A stretch of DNA of 64,000 nucleotides from Kitasatospora sp. DSM 101779 (GTDB lineage: Bacteria > Actinomycetota > Actinomycetes > Streptomycetales > Streptomycetaceae), in NCBI RefSeq assembly GCF_025655475.1, contig NZ_JAHTIK010000001.1:1227397-1291396 (forward strand), read 5' to 3'. The position numbers were made by a program, and so were the translations under genes. Position 1 is the stretch's first letter; the number at the start of each line of letters is the position of its first letter. The notes under the pieces are model-generated. The model was not told the DNA's origin, searched no databases, and worked only from the letters and a program-made list of their open reading frames with translations. Positions 25,766 to 36,700 of the stretch are shown piece by piece.

Positions 25766-28700
25766 CCGTCCGTGCCGCCGTACCGGGCGTCCCGCACACC
25801 GCGGAGCTGCTGCTGCCCGAGCTGTTCTGGCGTCAGGTCGCCCTGACACCGGACGCCGTGGCCGTCGGCGACGGGGCCGAGGCCCTGAGCTACCGCGAGA
25901 CCGGCGAGAGGGTGCGGGCCCTGGCAGCGCGGCTCAGTGAACTCGGGGTGGGCCCGGAGGCGATGGTCGGCATCCAACTGCCGCGCTCCGTCCGGCTGGT
26001 GGTGGCCATGCTGGCCGTGGCCACCACCGGCGGCGCCTTCCTGCTGCTCGACCCGGAGCATCCGGTGGAACGCCGGACGGGGATGCTCACCACCGCCCGC
26101 GCGCTGGCGCTGGTCTGCGAGGAGCCGGTCCCCGGCCCGTGGTCGCGGGTGCGGCCGGACGAGGGCCCGGCGGCCGACGGGCCCGGCGCGGCGCCCGCGG
26201 AGCTGCACGCCGACAATGCGGCGTACGTGGCCTTCACCTCGGGCTCGACGGGTGTGCCCAAGGGTGTGGTCAACACCCATGCGGGCCTGGCGAACCGGCT
26301 GGCGGACGCGGTCCGCCGGCACGGGGTCGGCCCCGGCGACCGGCTGCTGTCGGCGACCGGTCTCGGCTTCGACCCGGTGGTCTTCCAGGTCTTCCTGCCG
26401 CTGGTCTGCGGTGCGACGCTGGTGCTCGCCCCGGAGGGTGTGGAGCGGGACCCGGTGGCGCTGATCGAGCTGCTGCGCGAGCAGCGGATCACCGCGCTGG
26501 AACTCGTCCCCTCGGTGCTGCAGCTGCTGCTGGAGCAGCCGGAGGCCGCCACGGTGGGCGACGAGCTGCGCTGGCTCACCTCGGCGGGCGAGATGCTGAC
26601 CGGTGACCTGTGCGCCCGGGCGCTGTCCGTGCTCGGTGTCCGGGTGCGGAACGTGTACGGGCCGGCCGAGTGCGCGATCGGCGTCACCGACCACGTGTAC
26701 GACCCGGCGCAGGGTCCGGGCGGGGTGCCGCTGGGCGGGCCGATCGACAATGTGCGGATCGTGCTGCTCGACGAGGAGGGCGACCGCGCCGAGAGCGGCG
26801 AGATCCACCTCGGCGGGGTGTGCGTGGGCCGCGGCTACCTCGGTGCGCCGGGCCTGACCGCGGACCGGTTCCGGCCCGATCCGGACGGCCCGCCCGGTGC
26901 CCGGCTCTACCGGACGGGCGACCGTGCGCGGACCAACGTGCGCGGCGAGCTGGAGTTCGCCGGGCGGATCGACAACCAGATCAAGCTCAGCGGGGTGCGG
27001 ATCGAGCCCGAGGGCATCGAGGCGCTGCTGGCCGCGCACCCCCTGGTGGAGGCGGCGGCCGTGACGGTGGCGCCCGACCGGGTGGGCGGGCAGCAGCTGG
27101 TGGCGTTCGTGAAGGGCTCCGCCGGTCACGAGGAGCTGCGCGGCCACCTGCGCGCGCACCTGCCCGACTCGCACCTGCCGTCGGTGTTCCAGCAGGTCGA
27201 CGAGCTGCCGCTGACCGCGAACGGCAAGGTCGACCGGACGGCCCTCACGGTCGACGCCGACCCCCGCCGGGCGCCGTACCGGGCGCCGCGGACGCCCGAG
27301 GAGGTCCAGGTCACCGAGATCTGGCAGGAGGTCCTCGGAGTCGGCCGGATCGGCCTGGACGACAACTTCTTCCAGCTCGGCGGATACTCGCTGCTGCTGC
27401 TCCGGGTGGCGGTGCGGCTGCGCAAGCTCTCCGGGCTGCCACTGCAGGTGCGCGAGCTGTTCGGCGCGCCGACCCCGGCCGGCCAGAGCCTGCTGATCGC
27501 CGGTGCCCGGGCGCAGACCCAGCCGGTGGCGGCGGTCGAGCCGGTGCCGCGGGACCGGCCGCTGCCGCTCTCGTACGCCCAGCAGGACCTGTGGGTCCTC
27601 GACCGGATGAACCCGGGCAGCGGCGAGTACACCATGCCGATCATGATCCGGCTGCCCGGGAACGGCATCCCGACCGTGGTCGTCGAGGGCGCGCTGCGCG
27701 ACCTCGCCGCCCGGCACGAGATCCTGCGGACCCGCTACGCGTCGGTGAACGGCAGCCTCTGCCAGATCGTCGACAAGGACCGTCCGGTCAGGCCGGCCGT
27801 GGTCGAGGTGACCGAGGCCGAGCTGCCCGCGGCGGTGGCCCGCGAGACCGCCGTCGGGTTCGACCTCGCCGAGGGACCGGTCTGGCGGGCCATGCTGGCC
27901 CGGGTCTCGGACGGCACCGACGCGCTGCTGCTGACCTTCCACCACATCGCCTCCGACGGATGGTCGATGGTCGTGCTGCGGCGCGAGCTCGACGAACTGA
28001 TCGCGGCCCGCAGGGACCGCCGCGAACCCCTGCTGCCGGACATGTCCGTGCAGTACGCGGACTTCGCGGTGTGGCAGCGCGAGCGGGTCGACGGCGGTGC
28101 CCTCGACGAGCAGCTCGACTACTGGCGCGGTCAGCTGGCCGGCCTGCCGACGCTCGACCTCCCGACCGACCGGCCCCGGCCCCCGATCCGGGACACCCGC
28201 GGCGCCGCGTTCGAGTTCGAGATCCCCGCCGCCGTCATGCGGCCGGTACTGGAGGCGGGCTGGCAGCGGGGGGCGACGCCGTACGCCACCCTGCTCGCCG
28301 CGTACGCCGCCCTGCTGGCCCGGTACTGCGGGCAGACCGACGTGCCGATCGGCACCCCGCTGGCCGGCCGGCTGCGCGAGGAGGTCGCCGGGGTGCTCGG
28401 CTGCTTCCTCAACACCGTGGTCATGCGCTGCGACGCCGCGGGCGACCCGGCGTTCACCGAGCTGCTGGACCGGGTGCGCCGGACGGTGTCGGAGGCCCAG
28501 GAGGCACAGGAGGTACCGTTCGCGCACCTGGTCCGCGAACTCGCCCCGGAGCGTGACCAGTCCCGCAACCTGCTGGCCCAGGTGCTCTTCGACCTGCACG
28601 ACGACGGGGTCACCTCGGTGGACGGGGGCAGGACGGACACCGGGATGCTGCTCGACGCCTGGACGGGCTCCAAGGCCGACCTGAACCTGGTGGTGCAGAT

Positions 28701-30753
28701 CCAGCCCGACCGCTCCTGCCTGGCCGTGCTGGAGTACTCGACGGCGCTGTTCGACGCGGAGACCGTGCGCCGGCTGGCCGGGCACTTCCGGCAGCTGCTG
28801 GCGGGTGTCGCGGCCGACCCGCAGGCGCGGCTGCACGACCTGCCGCTGCTGCCGCCGGACGAGCACCGGGCGGTCCTGGCCGCGGGCCGCGGGCCGGCCG
28901 CCGCCCGCCCGGAGCTCGCCGTCCACGAGCTCTTCGCCCGGCAGGCCGTGAAGACCCCGGACGCACCGGCCCTGGTCGCCGAGGCGGGCGGCCTCAGCTA
29001 CGCGGAACTCGCCGACCGGAGCGACCGGCTCGCCTCGCGGCTGCGCGGCCTCGGCGTCGGGCCGGAGTCGGTCGTCGGCGTCTGCCTCGACCGGGGCACC
29101 GACCTGGTGGCCGCGTTCCTCGCGGTGTGGAAGGCGGGCGCGGCGTACGTGCCGCTGGACCCGGACTTCCCGGCCGAACGGCTCCAGTACATGCTGGGCG
29201 ACTCCGGCGCGCGCTACGTGATCACCGATCGCGCCCGGGCCGGCGTGCTCCAGTCCGTGGTGCCGCTGGTCCTCGACGCACCCGCGGAGCGGGCCGAACT
29301 CGCCGCGCAGCCGCCCTTCGAGGCTGCGCCCGCCGACCTGGACTCGCTCGCCTACGTGATCTACACCTCCGGCTCGACCGGCCGTCCCAAGGGCGTCATG
29401 GTCGACCACCGCGGCCTGCTCAACTACCTGATGTGGACGGTGGAGGACTATGCGGGCTCCCGCCCCGGCGGCACCCCGCTGTTCTCGTCGACCGCGTACG
29501 ACATGGTGGTGCCGGACCTCTACACCGCGCTGGTCACCGGCGAGCCCGTCCGGCTGCTGCCGCCGCACTTCGACCCGTCCGACCTGGGCCGGCTGCTGGC
29601 CGCGGGCGCCCCGTACTCGTTCGTCAAACTGACTCCGGGCCACCTCGACCTGCTGAGCGCCCAGCTCACCCCCGAGCAGGCGGCGGGGCTGGCGGGTGTG
29701 CTCGCCGTCGGCGCCGACTCCTTCCCGGCGCCGGTGCTGGAGCGGTGGCTCGCCAAGGCGGGCCCGGACGGACCGCGCCTGCTGAACGAGTACGGCCCGA
29801 CCGAGATCTCGGTGGCGAACTCGACCTTCCCGATCACCGGCGGCGGCCAGCCCGAGGTGCTGCCCATCGGGACGCCCGTCCCCAACACCACCATGTGGGT
29901 GCTCGACGGCCACGGGAATCCGTGCCCGGTCGGCGTGCCCGGCGAGCTGCACATCGGCGGCACCGGAGTCGCCCGCGGCTACCGCAACCGCCCGGGGCTC
30001 ACCGCGGCGAGCTTCGTTCCCGACCCGTTCTCCGCCGAACCGGGCCGGCGCCTGTACCGGACCGGGGACCGGGCCCGGCTGCTCCCCGACGGCAACGTCG
30101 AGTTCCTGGGACGCCTGGACGAGCAGATCAAGCTGCGCGGCCACCGGATCGAACCGGGCGAGATCGTCGCCGTGCTGACCGCCCTCCCCGGGGTCGCCGA
30201 CGCGCTGGTGCGCGTCGACACCAAGGGCGCCACCGGTCGTCTGGTCGCCTGGGTCGTCCCGGCCTCCGGACACGAACCGGTGCCCGCCGAGCTGCTGGAG
30301 CACTGCGCCCGCCGACTGCCCGCACCGATGGTGCCCGCCGCTCTGGTGCTGCTCGACCGGATCCCGCTGAACGCCAACGGGAAGGTCGACCACGCGGCGC
30401 TGCCGGCCCCGCCCGAGGAGGCGGCGACGGAGCACGGCACCGGGCCCCTCAGCGAGCTGGAGGAGGGCCTGGCCGACCTCTGGAGCGAACTGCTGGGCTA
30501 CGACGTGCTGCCGGACCTGCACCGGACGTTCTTCCAGCTCGGCGGCGACTCCGTGCTCGCCTCCCGGCTCGTCGCCGCGATCGAGGCCGACTTCGGCGTC
30601 AGGCTCGCGCTGCGGAGCGTGTTCGAGCACCCCACCGTCGCCGGCCTCGCCCGGCTCGTCGAGGAGCGGATCAGGGCGGACATCGCCGAGATGTCCGACG
30701 CCGAGCTGACCCGGCTGACCACATCGGACGAAGAGGACCGAGATGAGCACTGA
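25762..30753 (+). CDS. nonribosomal peptide synthetase A-PCP-C-A-PCP
   Basis: 1663 residues. Domains: A1 about 10-500 (FTSGSTGVPKGV; NGKVDRTAL), PCP1 with LGGYS (Ser543), C about 600-1030 with intact HHIASDG (727-733), A2 about 1055-1540 (YVIYTSGSTGRPKG; NANGKVD), PCP2 with LGGDS (Ser1597). It starts directly with A-PCP, so it is a loading plus first extension module. Hand-read ten-residue codes are roughly DPFETAVIGK for A1 (no match known to me) and DMPKAGEVAK for A2 (partly like Asn/Asp codes). There is no epimerase or methylase domain. The C-terminus overlaps the next NRPS start by 11 bases. Confidence 0.96.
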   Translation: MTVRAAVPGVPHTAELLLPELFWRQVALTPDAVAVGDGAEALSYRETGERVRALAARLSELGVGPEAMVGIQLPRSVRLVVAMLAVATTGGAFLLLDPEHPVERRTGMLTTARALALVCEEPVPGPWSRVRPDEGPAADGPGAAPAELHADNAAYVAFTSGSTGVPKGVVNTHAGLANRLADAVRRHGVGPGDRLLSATGLGFDPVVFQVFLPLVCGATLVLAPEGVERDPVALIELLREQRITALELVPSVLQLLLEQPEAATVGDELRWLTSAGEMLTGDLCARALSVLGVRVRNVYGPAECAIGVTDHVYDPAQGPGGVPLGGPIDNVRIVLLDEEGDRAESGEIHLGGVCVGRGYLGAPGLTADRFRPDPDGPPGARLYRTGDRARTNVRGELEFAGRIDNQIKLSGVRIEPEGIEALLAAHPLVEAAAVTVAPDRVGGQQLVAFVKGSAGHEELRGHLRAHLPDSHLPSVFQQVDELPLTANGKVDRTALTVDADPRRAPYRAPRTPEEVQVTEIWQEVLGVGRIGLDDNFFQLGGYSLLLLRVAVRLRKLSGLPLQVRELFGAPTPAGQSLLIAGARAQTQPVAAVEPVPRDRPLPLSYAQQDLWVLDRMNPGSGEYTMPIMIRLPGNGIPTVVVEGALRDLAARHEILRTRYASVNGSLCQIVDKDRPVRPAVVEVTEAELPAAVARETAVGFDLAEGPVWRAMLARVSDGTDALLLTFHHIASDGWSMVVLRRELDELIAARRDRREPLLPDMSVQYADFAVWQRERVDGGALDEQLDYWRGQLAGLPTLDLPTDRPRPPIRDTRGAAFEFEIPAAVMRPVLEAGWQRGATPYATLLAAYAALLARYCGQTDVPIGTPLAGRLREEVAGVLGCFLNTVVMRCDAAGDPAFTELLDRVRRTVSEAQEAQEVPFAHLVRELAPERDQSRNLLAQVLFDLHDDGVTSVDGGRTDTGMLLDAWTGSKADLNLVVQIQPDRSCLAVLEYSTALFDAETVRRLAGHFRQLLAGVAADPQARLHDLPLLPPDEHRAVLAAGRGPAAARPELAVHELFARQAVKTPDAPALVAEAGGLSYAELADRSDRLASRLRGLGVGPESVVGVCLDRGTDLVAAFLAVWKAGAAYVPLDPDFPAERLQYMLGDSGARYVITDRARAGVLQSVVPLVLDAPAERAELAAQPPFEAAPADLDSLAYVIYTSGSTGRPKGVMVDHRGLLNYLMWTVEDYAGSRPGGTPLFSSTAYDMVVPDLYTALVTGEPVRLLPPHFDPSDLGRLLAAGAPYSFVKLTPGHLDLLSAQLTPEQAAGLAGVLAVGADSFPAPVLERWLAKAGPDGPRLLNEYGPTEISVANSTFPITGGGQPEVLPIGTPVPNTTMWVLDGHGNPCPVGVPGELHIGGTGVARGYRNRPGLTAASFVPDPFSAEPGRRLYRTGDRARLLPDGNVEFLGRLDEQIKLRGHRIEPGEIVAVLTALPGVADALVRVDTKGATGRLVAWVVPASGHEPVPAELLEHCARRLPAPMVPAALVLLDRIPLNANGKVDHAALPAPPEEAATEHGTGPLSELEEGLADLWSELLGYDVLPDLHRTFFQLGGDSVLASRLVAAIEADFGVRLALRSVFEHPTVAGLARLVEERIRADIAEMSDAELTRLTTSDEEDRDEH

Positions 30754-33700
30754 GATCGACGACCGGCGTCAGCTGCTGCTGCGGCAACGGCTGGCCGGCG
30801 CCCGGCGGTCCCGCGCGGCCGTCCCCCGCCTCGACCTCTCGGCCGAGCTGCCGCTCTCCTTCGGCCAGCGCCGGCTCTGGTTCCTGGACCGGTACGACGA
30901 GACGGCCACCGGCAACCTGGTGCCGATCGTGCTGCGGCTGACCGGCCCGCTCGACGCGGCGGCCCTGGGCCGGGCCTGGGACCGGCTCGTCGAGCGGCAC
31001 CTGGTGCTGCGGACGCACTACCGGCCGACCGGGGACGAGCCCGTCCAGTGGATCGCCCCGGACGGCCCGCGGCTCGAACTCACGGACCTGAGCAGCGCCG
31101 ACGACCCGGAGCAGGCGGCGCACGACCTGGCCGAACGGCTCGCCGCCCGGCCGATGCCGCTCTCGGCGGGCGTCACCGCCGGACTGCACCTGCTGCACGT
31201 GGCCGCCGACCGGCACGTGCTGGTCGCGGTGTTCCACCACATCGCCTTCGACGGCTGGTCGGAGTCGGTGTTCTGGTCCGAGCTGGGCGCGTTCTACCGC
31301 GAGGAGACCGGCGCCGGCCCGGCGCTGCTGCCCGAACTGCCGGTGCAGTACGCCGAGTACGCCGCCTGGCAGCGGCGGCGCTTCGACGAGGGCCGGATGG
31401 CCGCCGCCGCGGCGTACTGGACGGACCGGCTGGCCGGGGTCACCCCGCTGGAGCTGCCTGCGGACCGGCCCCGGCCGGACGTGCGCGGCCCCGCCGGCGG
31501 GGCCTGCCGGTTCGCCGTCCCGGAGGCCACGGCCGACGCTGTCCGCGCGCTCGCCCTGGAGCACGGCACCACCCCGTTCGCCGTGTTGCTGACCGCCTTC
31601 CAGGCCCTGCTCGGCCGGTACACCGGGCGCACCGACGTCGCCGTCGGCGTGCCGGTCGGCAACCGGCAGCGGCCCGAACTGCAGGACCTGATCGGCTTCT
31701 TCGTCAACACCGTGGTGATGCGGGCGCGTTGGAGCGGGCAACAGGGCTTCGCCGAGCTGCTGCAGGACAACCGGCTCGCCGTCCTCGACGCCTTCGACCA
31801 CCAGGAGCTGCCGTTCGAGTGGCTGGTGAACGAACTGGACCCGGAGCGCGACCTGTCCCGCACCCCGCTGGTGCAGGTCATGTTCGGCTACCAGAACACC
31901 GGCACGAGCGGCCCCGAGCTGCCCGGGGTCCGGGCCGAGGCCGTCGACACCGCGTGGACCACCGCCAAGTTCGACCTCAACCTGCAGGTCGTCGACGCCC
32001 CGGCCGGCCCGCTGGATGCCGTGCTGGAGTACTCGGCCGAGCTGTTCGACGCCGCCACCGCCGACCGGATCGCCGCGCACTTCCTGCGGCTGCTGGCGAG
32101 TGCGGTGCAGGCACCGGACACCCCGGTCGCGGCCCTGGAGTACCTCACCACCGACGAGCTGCACCGGTTCGTCACCGCCCCGAACGACAATGCGCAGGAG
32201 CGCGGTCCGGAGGCGGTGCACACGCTCGTCGCGGCGCAGGACCCGGCCGCGGTCGCCCTCGTCGCCGCCAACGGGCACCGGGTGACCTTCGGCGAACTCG
32301 ACCGGCGGGCCAACCGGCTCGCCCGGCACCTGATCGCGCTCGGCGCCGGCCCGGAGACCACGGTCGGCGTCCACCTCGACCGCGGCCCCGAGCTGGTCGT
32401 CGCGCTGCTCGCCGTGCTCAAGTCCGGTGCCGCGTACGTGCCGGTCGACCCGGCGCATCCGGTGGAGCGGACGGCCCATGTGCTCGCCGACGCCGGGGTG
32501 GCGCTGGTCCTCACCAGCTCGGCCCGGGCCGGCGCGCTGCCGGCCGCACCGGGCCGGGCGGCCGTGCTGGTGGACGCCGTGCACCTGGACGACCTCCCCG
32601 CCACCGACCCCGGCGTGGTGATCGACCCCGACAGCCTGGCCTACGTCATCTACACCTCCGGCACGACCGGCCGGCCCAAGGGCGTCGAGACCACCCACCG
32701 CGGCCTCACCAACTACCTGCTGTGGAGCGCCGAGAGGTACGCGCAGGCACCGGGCGGCACGGCGCTCTTCTCCTCGGTCGCCTTCGACCTGGTGGTGCCG
32801 AACCTCTGGACCGGGCTGATGCTCGGCCGCCCGGTCACCCTGCTCCCCGCGGAGTTCGACCTCGCCGACCTCGGCCGGCTGCTGCTGGCGGCCGGCCCGC
32901 TGAGCTTCCTCAAGCTGGCCCCCGGCCATCTGGAGGTGTTGGCCGGCCAGTTGGACGCCGAGGAGCGCCGCTCGGTGGCGGCCGTGGTGATCGCCGCCGG
33001 CGACAGCTTCACCAGCGCCCTGGTCGACCGCTGGCGGGTGGACGGCGCACGGCTGGCCTCCGAGTACGGGCCCACCGAGATCACCGTCGGCAACTCCTGC
33101 CAGGAGGTGCCCGGTCCGATCACCACCGAGCTCGTCCCGCTCGGCGCTCCGATCCCCAACACCACCGCCTACGTGCTGGACGGGAACCTGCGGCCGGTGG
33201 CGACGGGGGTGGTCGGCGAGGTGTACGTGGGCGGCACCGGGGTTGCCCGCGGCTACCGCGGCCGGCCGGGGCAGACCGCCGAGAAGTTCGTCCCGGACCC
33301 GTTCTCGGCCGTCCCGGGCGGCCGCCTCTACCGGACGGGCGACCTCGCCCGGATGCTGCCCGGCGGCGAGATGGAGTTCGTCGGCCGCTGCGACACCCAG
33401 GTCAAGATCCGCGGCTACCGGGTCGAGCCCGGCGAGGTGCAGAACGTGCTCGACGAGCACCCGGCGGTCCGGGCCTCGGTGGTCGTCGGCCGGACGGACG
33501 GTCCGTCCGGCACCGAACTGGTCGCCTACGTGGTGGCGGACGACCGCGGCGCCGACCTGACGGCCTTCCTCGCCGAGCGCCTGCCCGCCTGGATGGTGCC
33601 GGCAGCCGTCGTGCACCTGGAGGAGATCCCGCTCACCAGCAACGGCAAGACCGACCACCGCGCGCTGCCCGCGCCGGGCCGCCGGGCGCGGCTGACCACC

Positions 33701-36700
33701 GGGTTCACCGCCCCGCGGCCGGGCGTCGAGGCGGAGCTCGCGGCGCACCTGCGGACCGTCCTCAGGACCGAGGCGGTCGGCGCGCACGACAGCTTCTTCG
33801 AGCTGGGCGGCGACTCGATCCGCGCGGTGGCCCTGGTCGGCGCGCTGCGCGCGGCCGGCTTCGACGTCGCCGTGCGGGACGTCTTCCGGCACCGCACGGT
33901 CGCCCGGCTCGCGGCCGCGCTCGGCGGGCGCAGCTCCGAGCGGCTGGACGCTCCGCTCGTCGCCCCGTTCGAGCTGCTGTCCGAGGCGGACCGCAGGCGC
34001 GTGCCGGAGGGCTTGCGCGACGCGTACCCGCTCAGCCAGGTCCAGTTGGGCATGCTGTTCGAGATGCACGCGGCGGGCGGCGAGGGCAACTACCACAACG
34101 TCACCTCGTTCCGCATCCGCGACCCGAGGCCGTTCTCGGCGGCGGCCTTCCAGGCGGCGGTGGACCACGTGGTCGACCGTCACGAGATCCTGCGCACCTC
34201 GATCGACCTCGACGGGTACTCCGAGCCGATCCAGCTGGTGCACCCGGACGCCCGGATCGCGGTGGACAGCGTCGACGTGTCCGGTCTGACCGCGCAGGAG
34301 CAGGAGGCGGAGCTGCGGGCGCTGATGGCCCGTGAGCGCAACCGGCCCTTCGAGCTCGACCGGCCCGGCCTGCTGCGGTTCTTCACCCGCAGTCACCGCG
34401 GGGGCTGGTGGCTGACCTTCACCGAGTTCCACCCGATCCTGGAGGGCTGGAGCTTCAGCTCGCTGATCATGGAGGTGCTGGACCGCTACCGCGAGCTGGC
34501 GTCGGGGTCGGCACCCGAGCCGCAGCCCCTCCCGGAGGTCCGTTTCGCGGACTTCGTGGCGCTGGAGCGGAAGGCGCTCGCCTCGGAGGCGTCCCGCGAG
34601 CACTGGCGGGCGTCGGTGGCGGCGCACCCGAAGTTCACGCTGCCGGGCGCCTGGGGCTCGACCACCGAGCCGCCGGGCTCGATCCAGCAGACCTACGTCC
34701 GCTTCACCGACCTGCAGGAGGGGCTGAGCGCGCTGGCGGCGCGCGCGGACGTGCCGCTGAAGAGCGTGATGCACGCCGCGCACCTGAAGGTGATGAGCAT
34801 GCTCACCGGCGAGCAGGCCTTCTCCTGCGGCCTGGTCTGCGACACCCGGCCCGAGGTGGCCGGCGCCGACAAGGTGTACGGCCTGTACATCAACACGGTG
34901 CCGTTCCCGTTCCGCCGGGGTGCGCGCACCTGGACGGAGCTGGTCCGGCAGGTCTTCGAGACGGAGATCGGCATCTGGCCGCACCGCCGGTTCCCGCTCG
35001 GCCAGATGCAGCGCGAGTTCGCGGGCGGCCAGCGGCTCGCCGACGTGTACTTCAACTACCTCGACTTCCACGTGCTCGACACCGAGCTCATCGACGTCGA
35101 GACCAGCATCGACGACAGCCCGAACGAGTTCGGTCTGTCGGTGACCTCGCACCCCGGGCTGCTGGCGCTGATCAGCCGCCCGCAGGACGTCTCCTCGGAG
35201 AACCGGGAACGCCTGGGTGCGATGTACCGCGCGGTGCTGGAGGCGATGGTCCGCGACCCGGAGGGCGACGCGACGGCCGCGTACCTGCCGGAGGGCGAGC
35301 GGGAGCTGGTGCTGCTCGCGCCCAACCGGACGGACGTCGAGTACCCGGCCGCCACGCTGCCCGACCTCTTCGAGGCGCAGGTCGGTCGCACGCCGGACGC
35401 GGTCGCGGTGGTGGACGCCGACGGGTCCACGGTCACCTTCCGGGAGCTCGACACCCGGGTCAACCGCCTCGCGCACGTTCTGGTGGAACTCGGCGCGGGC
35501 CCGGAGCGCTTCGTCGCCGTGTGCCTGCCCGGCGGCACCGAGGTCCTGACGGCCCTGCTGGCCGTGGCGAAGGCGGGCGGTGCCTACGTGCCGATCGACC
35601 CGGCGCACCCCGCGGACCGCTCCGGTTTCATCCTGGCCGACACCGCGGCGTCCGTGCTGGTCACCCGGGACTCCCTGCGGGAGCGCTTCGCGGCGTACGA
35701 GGGTGCCGTGCTGTGCGTGGACGGCGACGCCGAGCGGATCGCCGCCGCGCCGGACGCCTCGCCGGAGCGGGACCTGACGCCGGCCAACCTGGTGTACACC
35801 CTGTACACCTCCGGCTCCACCGGGCGGCCGAAGGGTGTGCTGATCACCCACGAGGGGCTGGTGAACTACCTGCTCTGGGCGGTCGACGGCTACGGGCTGG
35901 ACGGCGCCGACGGGGCGATCATGCTCGGCTCGGTCGCCTTCGACCTGTCCGTGCCGAACTTCTTCCTGCCGCTGATCGGCGGGCGCAGCGTCACCGTGCT
36001 GCCGCCGGAGCAGAGCCCCGAGTCGCTCGCCCGGCTGCTCGGCGCCCGGGCCGACTACAGCCTGCTGAAGATCACCCCGGCGCACCTGGACGTGCTGCGC
36101 TCGCTGATCGGCCCCGACGAGACGGTCGACTCGGTGCGGACCTTCGTCGTGGGGGCGGACGAGGTGAAGCCGGAGACCGTGGTGGCCTGGCGGAAGACCG
36201 CGCCGGGCGCCCGCATCATCAACGAGTACGGTCCGACCGAGACGGTGGTGGGCTGCTCGGTCCACGAGGTCCCGGACGACTTCGACCCGTCCGTCCCGGT
36301 GCCCATCGGCCACCCCATCGCCAACATCCGGATGTACGTGCTGGATGCCGACCTCCAGCCGGCGCCGGTCGGCGTGGCCGGCGAGCTGTACATCGGCGGG
36401 GCCGGCGTGGCCCGCGGCTACCTGGGCCGGGCGGCACTGACCGCGGAACGCTTCCTGCCCGACCCCTACGCGTCCGCCCCCGGCGCACGGTTCTACCGGA
36501 CGGGCGACCTGGCGCGCCGCCGCCCGGACGGCGAGCTGGAGTTCCTCGGCCGGATCGACCACCAGGTCAAGATCCGCGGCTACCGGGTCGAGCTGGGCGA
36601 GATCGAGGCCGTGCTGCTCACCCACCCCGAGGTCGCCGAGGCGGTGGTCGCGGCCCGGGAGGACGTCCCGGGCGTCCGGCGGCTGGTGGGGTACGTGGTC

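Noticed and set aside
25576..30750. Long minus-strand open frame opposite the first NRPS gene
   Set aside because: Same reason: it mirrors A, PCP and C motifs on the plus strand and encodes only low-complexity repeats.
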